From the NCBI RefSeq assembly GCF_900091525.1, contig NZ_FMCU01000003.1, forward strand, positions 248,001-312,000: a stretch of 64,000 bases of DNA. The letters run 5' to 3'. Position 1 is the first letter of the stretch. The number at the start of each line of letters is the position of its first letter. The stretch is from Micromonospora matsumotoense. GTDB lineage: Bacteria; Actinomycetota; Actinomycetes; Mycobacteriales; Micromonosporaceae. Of the stretch, positions 1 through 10,597 are shown piece by piece. Under the pieces are notes generated by a model that worked only from the letters and a program-made list of their open reading frames with translations, was not told the origin of the DNA and searched no databases. Position numbers and translations under genes: made by a program.

Positions 1-1214
1 GCTGGTTCGCCCGCGCCTCGGCACAGGCCTACCGGCACAGCCGGGAGGCGGTGGCCCTGGTGATCGTCCACTTCGTGGAGTCGCTGCGCGGCATCCGCGC
101 GGTGCAGGCGTTCCGCCGCGAACCGCGCAACCAGCAGATCTTCGTGACGGTCAACGACGAGTACCGGCGGACCAGCCAGCACGGCTTCCGGCTGATCGCC
201 ACGTACTCGCCGGCGATCAAGGTGATCGGCAACGTCACCGTGGCGCTGGTGCTCGGGTACGGCGGTTGGCGGGTGCTGGGCGGCCACACCGACGTGGGGG
301 TGCTCGCCGCGTTCCTGCTCTACCTGCGCCGGTTCTTCGAGCCGATGCAGGAGCTGAGCCAGTTCTACAACTCCCTCCAGTCGGCGACCGCCGCCCTGGA
401 GAAGCTCGCCGGGGTGCTGGACGAGCAGCCCGGGGTGCCCGAGCCGGCGTCGCCGGTGCCGTTGCCGGCCGGGCCGGGCCGGGGTGCGGTGACGTTCCGT
501 GCGGTGTCCTTCGGCTACCGGCCGCAGACACCGATCCTGACCGGGCTGGGCCTGGCCGTGCCGGCCGGGCAGACGGTGGCCCTGATCGGCCCGACCGGTG
601 CCGGCAAGTCGACGGTGGCGAAGCTGCTCGCCCGCTTCCACGACCCGGACGACGGCACGGTCGAGCTGGACGGCGTCGACCTGCGGGCGCTGTCCGACGC
701 GGAGCTGCGGCGCGCCGTGGTGCTGGTGACCCAGGAGAACCATCTGTTCGGCGGCTCGGTGGCGGAGAACATCCGGTTCGGCAGGCCGGACGCCACCGAC
801 GCGGCGGTGCAGGCGGCGGCGCGGGCGATCGGCGCGCACGACTTCATCGCCGCCCTGCCCGACGGGTACGCCACCGAGGTGCACCGGCGCGGCGGCCGGC
901 TCTCCGCCGGGCAGCGGCAACTCGTCGCGTTCGCCCGCGCGTTCCTGGCCGACCCCCGGGTGCTGATCCTGGACGAGGCGACGTCGTCGCTGGACGTGCC
1001 GACCGAGCGGTTGGTGCAGCGGGCGCTGGCCACCGTGCTGCGGGACCGCACCGCGCTGGTGATCGCGCACCGGCTCTCCACAGTGGAGACCGCCGACCGG
1101 GTGCTGGTCGTCGACTCCGGACGGATCGTCGAGGACGGCTCACCGGCCCGGCTCGCCACCACCGGCGGCCGGTACGCCGCACTGCACCGGCAGTGGCGCG
1201 ATTCGCTGATCTGA
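1..1214 (+). CDS. ABC exporter, fused permease/ATP-binding protein (3' part)
   Basis: The gene runs in from the left edge; the open frame is continuous from base 3, so the true start lies outside the window. The visible N-terminal part is the end of an ABC-type-1 transmembrane domain, including a hydrophobic segment around the sequence VTVALVLGYGGW. After it comes a nucleotide-binding domain with Walker A GPTGAGKST, ABC signature LSAGQRQLV, Walker B VLILDEATSSLD and a switch histidine in VIAHRLST. This is the type-IV (MsbA/lipid or multidrug) exporter architecture, which works as a homo- or heterodimer in the cytoplasmic membrane. A partner gene may lie upstream, outside the window. The substrate cannot be told. 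Confidence 0.93.
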   Translation, partial: WFARASAQAYRHSREAVALVIVHFVESLRGIRAVQAFRREPRNQQIFVTVNDEYRRTSQHGFRLIATYSPAIKVIGNVTVALVLGYGGWRVLGGHTDVGVLAAFLLYLRRFFEPMQELSQFYNSLQSATAALEKLAGVLDEQPGVPEPASPVPLPAGPGRGAVTFRAVSFGYRPQTPILTGLGLAVPAGQTVALIGPTGAGKSTVAKLLARFHDPDDGTVELDGVDLRALSDAELRRAVVLVTQENHLFGGSVAENIRFGRPDATDAAVQAAARAIGAHDFIAALPDGYATEVHRRGGRLSAGQRQLVAFARAFLADPRVLILDEATSSLDVPTERLVQRALATVLRDRTALVIAHRLSTVETADRVLVVDSGRIVEDGSPARLATTGGRYAALHRQWRDSLI

Positions 1215-1361
1215 CCTCGGCCGTCCGGGGCGGCCGGTGGTGCACGGGACGGCTAGACTCTCTGCGCATTGATGGGCCCCGCCGCCCGCCCGACCGCTCC
1301 GACCGGTCGGGCGGGCGCGGCGGGGTCGATCGCATCGCCGGCATACGGGGGAGGGCGCGGC

Positions 1362-2936
1362 GTGCGGATTCGTGGACGAGTGGTCCTGGCGGCGGCATTG
1401 GCGCTGAGCACGGTGGGAACGACGGGGGTGGCGTTGGCCGTGGACCGGGACGCCGGTCCGGCCACCGGACCATCCGGCGGCGCCTGGTCGGCCGGGGCGG
1501 CTCCGGCCGCCGAGGACGTCCGCGCGGCGGCCGGAGCCGGCACCGGCGGCCGGGTCGCGGCACCTGCCGCCCCCCGCCCGGCACCGGTGGTGACCCGCCC
1601 CGCGACCCAGGTCGCGCAGGCCGCCCCCGCCTCGGTGAGCTACCTGAGCGACCGTTACCGGGTCGCCCCGGGCGAGGCCGCCCGCCGGCTGGCCCTCCAG
1701 GAGCTGTCCGCGCCGCTGGCCGACACCCTGGCCGCCCGTTTCCCCGACTCGTACGCCGGGATGTGGCTGGACCAGGCCGGTGGCGGTGTGCTCACCATCG
1801 CCGCCACCGATCCGGCACCGGTCACCGAGGCGGTCGCCGGCCTGCCGGACGCCCGGCACGTCACCGTCGTGCCGGTGCGCCACTCGCGGCGCGACCTCGA
1901 CGCGGCGGCGGCCCGGCTGGCCGGGACGCTGGGCGTCACCGCCGGTCGGGACGTGCTGGTCGACGAGCGGGCCAACGAGGTGCTGGTGCTCACCGGCGAC
2001 GCGGTGCCCGCCGACGACGCCCGGCTGGCCGGCACGCTCGACGCGGCCGGGGTGCCGGTGCGGGCCCGGGCCCGGCTCGACGACTCCGCGATCCCCAAGG
2101 CGTGCGACCCGCGCTACTGCGCCAAGGCGCCGATGCGCGGCGGCATCCGGCTCGACGTGCCCCGCGACGACGGCACCGTCGGCGGTTGCACCACCGGCTT
2201 CAACGTCCGGGCGAAGTCCGGGCAGTACTACGTGCTGACCGCCGGGCACTGCGTGGTCGGCGGCCGGCACCAGCGCGTCGACGACACCTGGCACCAGTTC
2301 CTCGGGCCGAAGGTGCCGGTGGGCCTGGAGTCGACCAATCCGGTGCTGGCCGAGAACGCCTTCCCCAACGACTACGCGGTCCTGCCGTACGCGAAGGGCG
2401 CGACGACCCGCTGGGCGTACCCGAGGCGGACCGTGGGCAACGCCCCGAGCCTGGTCAACTACTGGTGCGTGGCGGACAATCCGGCCTGCGCCAGCAAGGG
2501 CAGCCGCGACGTGCCGATCACCGGCGTCACGCCGTACGGCGCGGTGCAGGCCGGCTGGGTGGTCTGCGCCACCGGTTCGGCGTACACCCCGGCGGCCGGC
2601 GAGCAGTACGTCGACTCGGGCGCCGGGGCCGGTTACCTGCCGGGCACCCGCTGCGGTGAGGTCATCGGCAAGGCCAGTGGCGGCATCGACGTGCGGGTGT
2701 GCGCCCGGCCGGGTGACAGCGGCGGTCCGCTGTTCACCGAGTCCGACGGGCGGGCGCTGGGCATCCTGAACAACGGCGACCCCGGTGAGGGTCCCTGCAC
2801 CAACCCGGACGAGAAGAACACCTACGCGCCGGTCTCGGTGATCCTCGACCGGGTCAACGGCCGCACCGGGCTCGGCTTCCAGATCGCCACCCAGGGGCCG
2901 CTGCTCACCCCGCCGGTCGGCTCCTCGAACCGGTAG
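1362..2936 (+). CDS. Secreted S1-family serine protease (streptogrisin/alpha-lytic type)
   Basis: 524 residues from a GTG preceded by a GGGGGAGGG ribosome site; upstream in-frame codons exist, but this start gives a clean signal peptide (RIRGRVVLAAALALS). Next comes an Ala/Pro-rich stretch and a region resembling the alpha-lytic protease propeptide (YLSDRYRVAPGEAARRLA onwards, about residues 90-240). The mature chymotrypsin-fold domain has His296 in TAGHC, Asp337 in NDYAVLP and Ser453 in GDSGGP. Cysteine pairs fit an exported, disulfide-bonded enzyme. Expected role: extracellular protein degradation after self-processing of the propeptide. It is monocistronic. The specificity is not readable from sequence alone. 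Confidence 0.9.
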   Translation: MRIRGRVVLAAALALSTVGTTGVALAVDRDAGPATGPSGGAWSAGAAPAAEDVRAAAGAGTGGRVAAPAAPRPAPVVTRPATQVAQAAPASVSYLSDRYRVAPGEAARRLALQELSAPLADTLAARFPDSYAGMWLDQAGGGVLTIAATDPAPVTEAVAGLPDARHVTVVPVRHSRRDLDAAAARLAGTLGVTAGRDVLVDERANEVLVLTGDAVPADDARLAGTLDAAGVPVRARARLDDSAIPKACDPRYCAKAPMRGGIRLDVPRDDGTVGGCTTGFNVRAKSGQYYVLTAGHCVVGGRHQRVDDTWHQFLGPKVPVGLESTNPVLAENAFPNDYAVLPYAKGATTRWAYPRRTVGNAPSLVNYWCVADNPACASKGSRDVPITGVTPYGAVQAGWVVCATGSAYTPAAGEQYVDSGAGAGYLPGTRCGEVIGKASGGIDVRVCARPGDSGGPLFTESDGRALGILNNGDPGEGPCTNPDEKNTYAPVSVILDRVNGRTGLGFQIATQGPLLTPPVGSSNR

Positions 2937-2946
2937 CCCACCGGGT

Positions 2947-2971
2947 CCGGCCGGCTTCCCGAACCGGCCGG
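2947..2971 (+). terminator. Short inverted repeat after the protease gene
   Basis: Two identical self-complementary 8-base arms (CCGGCCGG) at 2947-2954 and 2964-2971 sit 10 bases after the protease stop. No T-run follows. It is a plausible but weak terminator. Immediately after it, a 16-base direct repeat (GGTCGCCCGGTCCGGT) occurs at 2970-2985 and 2987-3002. Confidence 0.4.
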
Positions 2972-3055
2972 TCGCCCGGTCCGGTAGGTCGCCCGGTCCG
3001 GTCGGCTCCTCGAAGCGGTAGGTCGGCCGGTCACCGCGCCCGGCCCGCCCCACGT

Positions 3056-3121
3056 CGCACCGCACACCCGGCCCGCCACGACCCATGACGCACCGCACAC
3101 CCGGCCCGCCACGACCCATGA
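3056..3121. repeat. Perfect 33-bp tandem duplication
   Basis: A 33-base unit is repeated exactly at 3056-3088 and 3089-3121, in the gap between the protease and valS. Each copy contains an ATG that is in frame with valS and creates false upstream start codons. It looks like a recent replication-slippage duplication. Confidence 0.9.
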
Positions 3122-3204
3122 CGTGCCGGGCACCCGGCGCGAGGCAGCCGGCACGCCGGGTAAAGCCGGTGGTCGGGAGGTCGGTGGCTGCCTACGATCG
3201 ACCG

Positions 3205-5820
3205 ATGACTGACACGGCGAGGACGGCCCGCGCCGGTGTTCCCGAACGTCCCACCCTGGACGGCATCGAGGAGCACTGGGCGCACCGCTGGCAGGAGGAG
3301 GGCACGTACGCGTTCGACCGGGAGAAGGCGACCGTAGCGGGTCGCGGGCCGGCGGCGCAGACGCCCCGTCGGCACGGTCGCGGCGACGACGTGTACTCCA
3401 TCGACACCCCGCCGCCGACCGTATCCGGCGAACTGCACATGGGGCACGTCTTCTCGTACACGCACACCGACACGGTGGCCCGGTTCCAGCGGATGCGCGG
3501 CCGCAACGTGTTCTACCCGATGGGCTGGGACGACAACGGCCTGCCCACCGAACGCCGGGTGCAGAACGTCTACGGGGTGCGCTGCGACCCGTCCCTGCCG
3601 TACGACCCGACGTGGCAGCCGCCCGACGCCCCGGTCACCGAGGCCCGACGCCGGGAGCCGACCCCGATCTCCCGACGCAACTTCGTCGAGTTGTGCGCGC
3701 GGTTGACCGCCGACGACGAGCAGGTCTTCGAGGCGCTCTGGCGGCGGCTCGGGCTGTCGGTGGACTGGTCGCTGACGTACACCACGATCGGGCGGGCGGC
3801 GCGGGCCACCTCGCAGCGGATGTTCCTGCGCAACCTGGCCCGGGGTGAGGCGTACCAGGCGGAGGCGCCGACGCTGTGGGACGTCGGGTTCGGCACCGCC
3901 GTGGCCCAGGCGGAACTGGAGGACCGGGAGCGCCCGGGGGCGTACCACCGGCTGCGGTTCACCGGGCCGGGCGGGCGGGAGGTGCTGATCGACACCACCC
4001 GGCCGGAGTTGCTGCCGGCCTGCGTGGCGCTGGTCTGCCACCCGGACGACGAGCGGTACGCCGACCTGGTGGGCGCGACGGTGCGTACCCCCGTGTTCGG
4101 GGTGGAGGTGCCGGTGCGCGCGCATCCGCTGGCGGACCCGGCCAAGGGCACCGGCGTCGCGATGGTGTGCACGTTCGGTGACCTGACCGACGTGACCTGG
4201 TGGCGGGATCTCGACCTGGCGACCCGGGTGGTGATCGGCCGGGACGGGCGGCTACTGGCCGAGCCGCCGGCCGGCGTGCCCGCGGCACCCTACGCGGCGC
4301 TGGCCGGGCAGTCGGTCAACGCCGCCCGACGGACCCTGGTGGAGCTGCTGCGCGCGGCCGGTGACCTGGTCGGCGAGCCGCGCGAGATCACCCATCCGGT
4401 GAAGTTCTACGAGCGTGGCGACCGGCCGCTGGAGATCGTCTCGACCCGGCAGTGGTATCTGCGCAACGGTGGCCGGGAGGCCGAGTTGCGGGCGGCGCTG
4501 CTGGCCCGGGGGGACGAGCTGCGCTGGGTGCCGGAGCACATGGGGCACCGCTACGCGCACTGGGTGGGCGGGCTGACCGGTGACTGGCTGGTCAGCCGGC
4601 AGCGCTTCTTCGGTGTGTCGGTGCCGGTGTGGTACCGGCTCGACGCCATTGGCGAGCCGGACCACACCAACCCTCTCACACCGGACGAAGCGTCGCTGCC
4701 GGTCGACCCGTCCAGCGAGCCGCCGCCCGGCTACGACGAGTCGCAGCGCGGTGTGCCCGGCGGTTTCGTCGGCGACCCGGACGTGCTGGACACCTGGGCC
4801 ACCTCGTCGTTGACCCCGCAGATCGTCGGCGGTTGGGAGACCGACCCGGAGCTGTTCGACCGGATCTTCCCGATGGACCTGCGCCCGCAGGGGCAGGAGA
4901 TCATCCGCACCTGGCTCTTCGCCACCGTGGTCCGCGCCCACCTGGAGCACGGGGTGCTGCCCTGGCGGGACGCGGTGCTCTCCGGCTGGATCCTCGACCC
5001 GGACCGCAAGAAGATGTCCAAGTCCAAGGGGAACGTGGTCACCCCGATGGCGTTGCTGCAACAGCACGGCTCGGACGCGGTCCGCTACTGGGCCGCCAAC
5101 GGCCGGCCCGGGATGGACCTGGCCTTCGACCCGGCGCAGATCAAGGTGGGCCGGCGACTGGCCACCAAACTGCTCAACGCGTCGAAGTTCGCGCTCGGGC
5201 TGGGCGCCGGCGACGCCCTGCGCGCCCCGGCGACCACCCCGCTGGACACCGCCATGCTCGCCGAACTCTCCGCCGTGGTCACCACCGCGACCACCGCCTT
5301 CGACGGGTACGACCACACGACCGCCCTACAGGCCGCCGAGGCGTTCTTCTGGCGGTTCTGCGACGACTACATCGAGTTGGTGAAGGAACGCGCCTATGGC
5401 ACCGGGCCGGGTGCCGACTCGGCCCGGGCGGCGCTCGCCACCGCCCTGTCGGTGCAGTTGCGGCTCTTCGCCCCGGTGCTTCCGTACGTGACCGAGGAGG
5501 TCTGGTCGTGGTGGCGGTACGGCTCGGTGCACCGGGCCACCTGGCCCACCACGTACGAGGTGGACCGGGCCATCACCGGCACCGGTGACCCGGCCCTGCT
5601 CCGGCTGGCCGGGGACGCCCTGGCCCAGGTCCGCCGGGCCAAGTCCGACCGCAAGCTGTCGATGCGGGCGGAGATCCCGCTGGCCGAGGCGTTGGGCCCG
5701 GCCGCCCTGCTCGACCAGCTCACCCTGATCGCCGACGACGTCCGCGCCGCCGGCCGGATCACCACCCTCGACCTGCTCCCCGACCGCGCCCCCGAGCTGG
5801 TGATCGCCAGCGCCTTCTGA
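3205..5820 (+). CDS. valS: Valyl-tRNA synthetase
   Basis: 871 residues. Charges tRNA-Val with valine in the cytoplasm. The class-I signature HMGH (HIGH box) is at residues 78-81 and KMSKS at 603-607. The editing (CP1) domain lies between them, and the C-terminal part is the anticodon-binding helical domain. The protein ends soon after that domain and shows no obvious long C-terminal coiled coil, like the shorter ValRS form I know from Streptomyces. The ATG at 3205 is preferred because homology begins there; the upstream in-frame ATGs lie in a 33-bp tandem duplication. No T-box or other leader is visible. Confidence 0.95.
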   Translation: MTDTARTARAGVPERPTLDGIEEHWAHRWQEEGTYAFDREKATVAGRGPAAQTPRRHGRGDDVYSIDTPPPTVSGELHMGHVFSYTHTDTVARFQRMRGRNVFYPMGWDDNGLPTERRVQNVYGVRCDPSLPYDPTWQPPDAPVTEARRREPTPISRRNFVELCARLTADDEQVFEALWRRLGLSVDWSLTYTTIGRAARATSQRMFLRNLARGEAYQAEAPTLWDVGFGTAVAQAELEDRERPGAYHRLRFTGPGGREVLIDTTRPELLPACVALVCHPDDERYADLVGATVRTPVFGVEVPVRAHPLADPAKGTGVAMVCTFGDLTDVTWWRDLDLATRVVIGRDGRLLAEPPAGVPAAPYAALAGQSVNAARRTLVELLRAAGDLVGEPREITHPVKFYERGDRPLEIVSTRQWYLRNGGREAELRAALLARGDELRWVPEHMGHRYAHWVGGLTGDWLVSRQRFFGVSVPVWYRLDAIGEPDHTNPLTPDEASLPVDPSSEPPPGYDESQRGVPGGFVGDPDVLDTWATSSLTPQIVGGWETDPELFDRIFPMDLRPQGQEIIRTWLFATVVRAHLEHGVLPWRDAVLSGWILDPDRKKMSKSKGNVVTPMALLQQHGSDAVRYWAANGRPGMDLAFDPAQIKVGRRLATKLLNASKFALGLGAGDALRAPATTPLDTAMLAELSAVVTTATTAFDGYDHTTALQAAEAFFWRFCDDYIELVKERAYGTGPGADSARAALATALSVQLRLFAPVLPYVTEEVWSWWRYGSVHRATWPTTYEVDRAITGTGDPALLRLAGDALAQVRRAKSDRKLSMRAEIPLAEALGPAALLDQLTLIADDVRAAGRITTLDLLPDRAPELVIASAF

Positions 5821-5831
5821 CCGGCAGGGCC

Positions 5832-5858
5832 CCGCGCGGGGTCGGCGACCCCGCGCGG
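5832..5858 (+). terminator. valS terminator hairpin
   Basis: A near-continuous palindrome with 13-base arms (CCGCGCGGGGTCG and its complement) at 5832-5844 and 5846-5858, starting 11 bases after the valS stop. It lacks a T-tail, as is common in actinobacteria. Confidence 0.65.
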
Positions 5859-5871
5859 AGGTTCGCAATAT

Positions 5872-5918
5872 CGCCGATATAGCGGTGTCAGCGTGGGGCG
5901 GATGCCGCTATATCGGCG
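5872..5918. repeat. Imperfect palindrome, copy A of a repeated element
   Basis: Arms CGCCGATATAGCGG (5872-5885) and its exact complement (5905-5918) enclose 19 bases. The core resembles the palindrome at 9690-9729 (CGATGTAGCGGTATC), with which it shares the CGAT(A/G)TAGCGG core. The two copies flank the four-gene ABC exporter cluster. It could be a bidirectional terminator or a small dispersed repeat. The bases 5935-5990 that follow are a C-rich low-complexity run. Confidence 0.7.
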
Positions 5919-6040
5919 CACCTGTGTCGATCATGCCGCCCCACCCGGCCCGCCCGGCCCGCCCGGCCCAGCCCCGCCCCGCCGCACCACCGCCCGGCCC
6001 GGGACAAGGCTGCCGGGCCGGGCCGGGCGGGGTACCGGGA

Positions 6041-6750
6041 TCAGCTGGTCTCGCCGGCGACGCTGAAGGAGCGGAGCCGGTCGATCGCCAGGACGGTGAA
6101 GCCGACGCTCACCAGGGCGGTCAGCACCACCGCGACCGGCACCGAGACGGTCGTCGACAGCAGCGCCGTGGGGGCCATCCGGTCGGTCAGGGCGATCACC
6201 CACTGCTGGATCGACAGCACCTTGGTGCCGCTGACGAAGTTGCCCAGCAGCCCCTCCCAGATCAGCACGTAGACCAGGCCGAGCAGCACCGGCCGCCGGG
6301 TGACCAGGCTGAGCGCCAGGAACAGCGCCGAGTACGCCAGCGCGCCCAACGCCGAGGCGGCGGCGAGGGCCAGGCCGAGGCGTGCCGAATCGGCCAGCAC
6401 GCCCGCGACGTAGAGCGGCACGGCGACCGTGGCCGCGCTGACCCCGGCGGCCACCATGAGTTTCGGCAGCACGATCTGCCAGCGCGGCAGCGGCTTGGTC
6501 AGGATGTGCACCACCGTGCCGTCGTCGATCTCCGCGCCCAGCACGCCGGTGCCGATGATGAGCGCCACCACCGGCAGCACCACGGCCAGGCCGAGGCCGA
6601 CCAGCACCGGCGGCGCCCACTCACCCGGGTCCACCCCGAGCGACCGGCAGAGGACGGCGAGCAACACCAGCACCGCCGGCAGCGGCAGCAGCATGAGGAA
6701 CCGGCGACGGCCGAACAGCCCACGCGCGGTGATCCAGGAAACGGTTGACA

Positions 6751-6751
<1 letters not shown>
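6041..6751 (-). CDS. ABC-2 type transporter permease
   Basis: 236 residues, strongly hydrophobic with about six predicted membrane segments (for example FLMLLPLPAVLVLLAVL near the N terminus). It contains the conserved cytoplasmic stretch GAEIDDGTVVHILTKPLPRW, typical of ABC-2 permeases of the NatB/CcmB-like type. The ATG overlaps the stop of the upstream ATPase gene by one base (TGATG), so it is translationally coupled. It is the last gene of the four-gene operon and presumably pairs with the ATPase at 6751-7701. The substrate is unknown. Confidence 0.85.
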
Positions 6752-7697
<946 letters not shown>

Positions 7698-7701
<4 letters not shown>

Positions 7702-8582
7702 CGGGCGGCCACCTTCCGGTATCGCAGCAGCAGCAGGGCGGTGCAGGCGGTGACCAGCAGCACGGCGACGATCGCGTAGACCGGGCCGAAGCTGCCGATC
7801 GGCATCCCGCCGCCCTGTCCCTCGGGCACCAGCAGGTCACCGAGCGCCCAGGTGCCCACCCCACCGACCAGCGTCGACGGCGAGGCGAGGAAGGCCAGCT
7901 CGTTGACCGCGTGGGACGGCAGGATCGACAGCACGCCGACGATCGGAGTGGTCATCAGGAACACCGCCACGATCCCGCCGGCGGCGAACGCCCGCTTGCC
8001 GGTGAGCGAGGCGACCAGCAGGCCGATCGCGGCGAAGACCACCGCCCACAGCCCGGCGTAGAGCAACCCGGGGAGCAGGTCCAGCAGCTCGTTCCAGGTC
8101 CCGCGCAGGCCGTCGGAGGTGGTGAACGCCGCCGCCAGGAACATCACCAGCTGCGGCCCGCCCAGCAGCAGCCAGAGCGCGCTGACCAGGGAGAGCAGCT
8201 TGGCCAGCGCGTAGTCGTCGCGCGGCAGCGGCCGGGAGAAGTACAGCGGGAGCACGCCGCTGCGCAGGTCCCGGGAGACCAGCTCGGGGGCGGCCACCGC
8301 GACGAAGAAGATGACCAGCCAGCTCATCGCGTCGGCGAACTGGGCGTACGTCATCACCACCTCGCCGAGCTGGCTGCGGACGGCGGCGAGGCCGGCAGCC
8401 ACCACGGTCACGATGCCGACCACCAGCCAGGGGAAGATCTTCGCCTTGGCGCTGCGGCCCAGCCCGAAGACGGTCCGCAGGCCGTGCAGGTAGAGCGCGC
8501 CGAAGACGTGCCGGCGGCCCAGCCTCGGGCCGGTGTACCGCTGGTAGCCGATGTCGTGGATGACGCCGGTCGGCTCAGGCAT
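7698..8582 (-). CDS. ABC-2 type transporter permease
   Basis: 294 residues with about six membrane segments. It contains VSRDLRSGVLPLYFSRPLPRDDYALAK, the cytoplasmic coupling region typical of ABC-2 permeases. The start lies 8 bases inside the end of the upstream ATPase gene (8575-9489). It probably forms one exporter with that ATPase, while the last two genes form a second or a mixed complex. Confidence 0.87.
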
Positions 8583-9489
8583 TGCTGGGCTCCCTCGGGG
8601 CGAAGAGTTCGGCCACCCGGTGCCGGCGCTGGTCCAGCCGGTGCAGCGGCAGGTCCAGCTCGGCGACCGCGCCGAGGATCAGGTCGTAGGTGCGCTCGTC
8701 GACGAGCGGGACGAGCAGCATCCGGCCGTCCCGGGTCACCGGCAGGTCGAGCGTGGCGAGTCGGCCGGCCAACTGGTCGGTGCCCTCGCTGACCTCGACG
8801 GCGAGCACGTCGGTGGCCGAGGTCATCGCGTCGATCCGGTCGGCGCGCAGGAGCCGGCCGCCGTCGATGGCGACCAGGGTGTCGCAGATCCGCTCCACCT
8901 CGCCCAGCAGGTGCGAGCAGACCAGCACGGAGATGCCGAACTCGGTGCCGATCCGGTGGACCAGGGCGAGCATGGCGTCCCGGCCGGCCGGGTCGAGGCC
9001 GTTGGTGGGCTCGTCGAGCAGCAGCAGGTCCGGGTCGTGCACCAGGGCCTGGGCGAGCTTGACCCGCTGCTTCATTCCGGTGGAGTAGCCGCCGACCGGC
9101 CGGTAGCGCTCCTCGTAGAGGCCGACGTGCCGCAGCGTCTCGGAGGCACGCTCACGGGCCACCGTCCGGGGCAGGCCGCTCATCCGCCCGAGGTGGGTGA
9201 CGAGCTCGGCGGCGGAGAGGTCGGGTGGGAGCGCCTCGTGCTCCGGCATGTAGCCGACCCGGGCGCGGACCGCCGCCGGGTCGGTGGTGGGGTCGAGGTC
9301 GAGCACGGAGACCCGTCCGCTGGTCGGCGGGAGCAGGCCCAGCAGGATCTTTATCAGGGTCGACTTGCCGGCGCCGTTGGCGCCGACCAGCCCGATGATC
9401 CCCGGCTCGACCGCGACGGTGAGGTCGGCCAAGGCGGTGACCCGGCCTCCGTACGTCTTGGTCAGCGACTCGGTCGCGATCAGTGTCAC
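8575..9489 (-). CDS. ABC transporter ATP-binding protein
   Basis: 304 residues; first gene of the four-gene minus-strand operon (ATPase, permease, ATPase, permease). Walker A GANGAGKST, signature YSTGMKQRV, Walker B LLLLDEPTNGLDP and H-loop VLVCSHLLGE are intact, and a C-terminal accessory domain follows. Each junction in the operon overlaps (8, 4 and 1 bases), which suggests fixed stoichiometry of the subunits. No regulator gene is attached. Confidence 0.9.
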   Translation of the reverse strand: MTLIATESLTKTYGGRVTALADLTVAVEPGIIGLVGANGAGKSTLIKILLGLLPPTSGRVSVLDLDPTTDPAAVRARVGYMPEHEALPPDLSAAELVTHLGRMSGLPRTVARERASETLRHVGLYEERYRPVGGYSTGMKQRVKLAQALVHDPDLLLLDEPTNGLDPAGRDAMLALVHRIGTEFGISVLVCSHLLGEVERICDTLVAIDGGRLLRADRIDAMTSATDVLAVEVSEGTDQLAGRLATLDLPVTRDGRMLLVPLVDERTYDLILGAVAELDLPLHRLDQRRHRVAELFAPREPSNA

Positions 9490-9846
9490 GCCGCCAGCCT
9501 AGGGAGGTGGCACCCTGGCGGGTATCCGGAATCGCCCGGGGTCGCCCCTGATTCCCGCCCTCGACCAGCCCCGTCCTCGACCGGCCGGCCGGGCCGCGCT
9601 GCGCCGGGTGGGCCGGCGGGCCGGGCGGAGGCGGCCTGGCGGAGGCGGCCGGGCGGGGCGGGGCAGAGTGGTGATCCACTCGTCATCAGCGATGTAGCGG
9701 TATCCGCCGCACCTGATACCGCTACATCGACCCCAGCGGGTCGATCCAGGGCAGGCAGGCAGAAAGTCTGCACGGCCGGGGCGGTAAGGCTTTCGTAACG
9801 GCGTTGGGCGGTGACCGGCCACCGTTGTCCGGCGAGACTGGGCGGC
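9490..9846. other. Intergenic region between divergent genes
   Basis: 357 bases between the ABC operon (minus) and the DM13 gene (plus). It holds a G-rich low-complexity stretch (about 9590-9660, repeats of GGCGGAGGCGGCC type) and the palindrome at 9690-9729. Promoters for both sides should lie here, but no consensus boxes stand out. No gene is supported. Confidence 0.6.
9690..9729. repeat. Palindrome, copy B of a repeated element
   Basis: Perfect 15-base arms CGATGTAGCGGTATC (9690-9704) and GATACCGCTACATCG (9715-9729) around a 10-base loop. The core resembles the palindrome at 5872-5918, and both include the nearby sequence CGCACCTG. See the entry for copy A. Confidence 0.8.
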
Positions 9847-10470
9847 ATGTCCCGTCGCCTGTTGCGTACCCCGCTGACCTGGGTCGCCGTCGCCGTCCTC
9901 GGCGTCGGCGTCGCCTTCGGCCTGTACTGGTTCCAACCCTGGAAGGTGGTGACCGACAACCAGGTCGACGAACAACTCGCCGAGGTGGACGCCACCCCGG
10001 CCGGCACCACCCCGGCCGACGCCCCCGGCACCGGGGCCACCCCCGCCGGCACCACGCCGACCACCCCGGCCGCAGGGACAGGGACCCCCGCCGGCAGCCC
10101 CACGAGCACCCGTCCGGTGGTGGTCAGCCGGGGGAAGTTCGTCAGCCACGAGCACGACACCGCGGGCACCGCCCGGATCGTCCGTACCGCCGGTGGGGGG
10201 CACCGGTTGGAGCTGGTCGGATTGGACACCTCCAACGGCCCCGATCTGAAGGTCTGGCTCACCGACCAGCCGGTACGCACCGGCCGGGCCGGCTGGGGCG
10301 TCTTCGACGACGGCCGCCGGGTGGAGCTGGGCCGGCTCAAGGGCAACAAGGGCGACCAGGCGTACGCCATCCCGTCCGGCACCGACCTCGCCGGACTGAA
10401 CAGTGTCGCGATCTGGTGTCAACGATTCGCCGTCTCGTTCGGTGCCGCGCCCCTGGTCCCGGTGGGTTGA
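9847..10470 (+). CDS. Membrane-anchored DM13-domain protein
   Basis: 207 residues from the ATG at 9847; an upstream in-frame ATG at 9811 would only add residues before the membrane anchor. The N terminus has an uncleaved signal-anchor (TPLTWVAVAVLGVGVAFGLYWF). A Thr/Ala/Pro/Gly linker (about residues 45-90) follows, then a C-terminal DM13 domain (about 95-207), recognisable by GKFVSHEHDTAGTARIV, LDTSNGPDLKVWL and a final Cys-containing strand. DM13 is an extracytoplasmic electron-transfer-like domain of unproven function in bacteria. It should face the outside of the membrane. No redox partner gene is adjacent. Confidence 0.8.
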   Translation: MSRRLLRTPLTWVAVAVLGVGVAFGLYWFQPWKVVTDNQVDEQLAEVDATPAGTTPADAPGTGATPAGTTPTTPAAGTGTPAGSPTSTRPVVVSRGKFVSHEHDTAGTARIVRTAGGGHRLELVGLDTSNGPDLKVWLTDQPVRTGRAGWGVFDDGRRVELGRLKGNKGDQAYAIPSGTDLAGLNSVAIWCQRFAVSFGAAPLVPVG

Positions 10471-10597
10471 CCTCGCTCACCATCCGGTCGACGCACCCCT
10501 CCATTGATCCACTTCCGGGTCGGCAGTGGAGTGGCGCTCTCGACCGATCGCCGGTCGGCTGAGAAACTGTGAGCCGGTCGGCGAGTGAGGGGTAACG

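Noticed and set aside
266..2659. Very long open frames overlapping the ABC exporter and protease genes on other frames and strands
   Set aside because: They are Arg/Gly/Pro-rich without domain motifs, the usual result of high GC; the protease and transporter frames carry all recognisable motifs.
3085..3204. Earlier ATG starts for valS
   Set aside because: They lie in the 33-bp tandem duplication and add no conserved residues; the ATG at 3205 fits the family N terminus.
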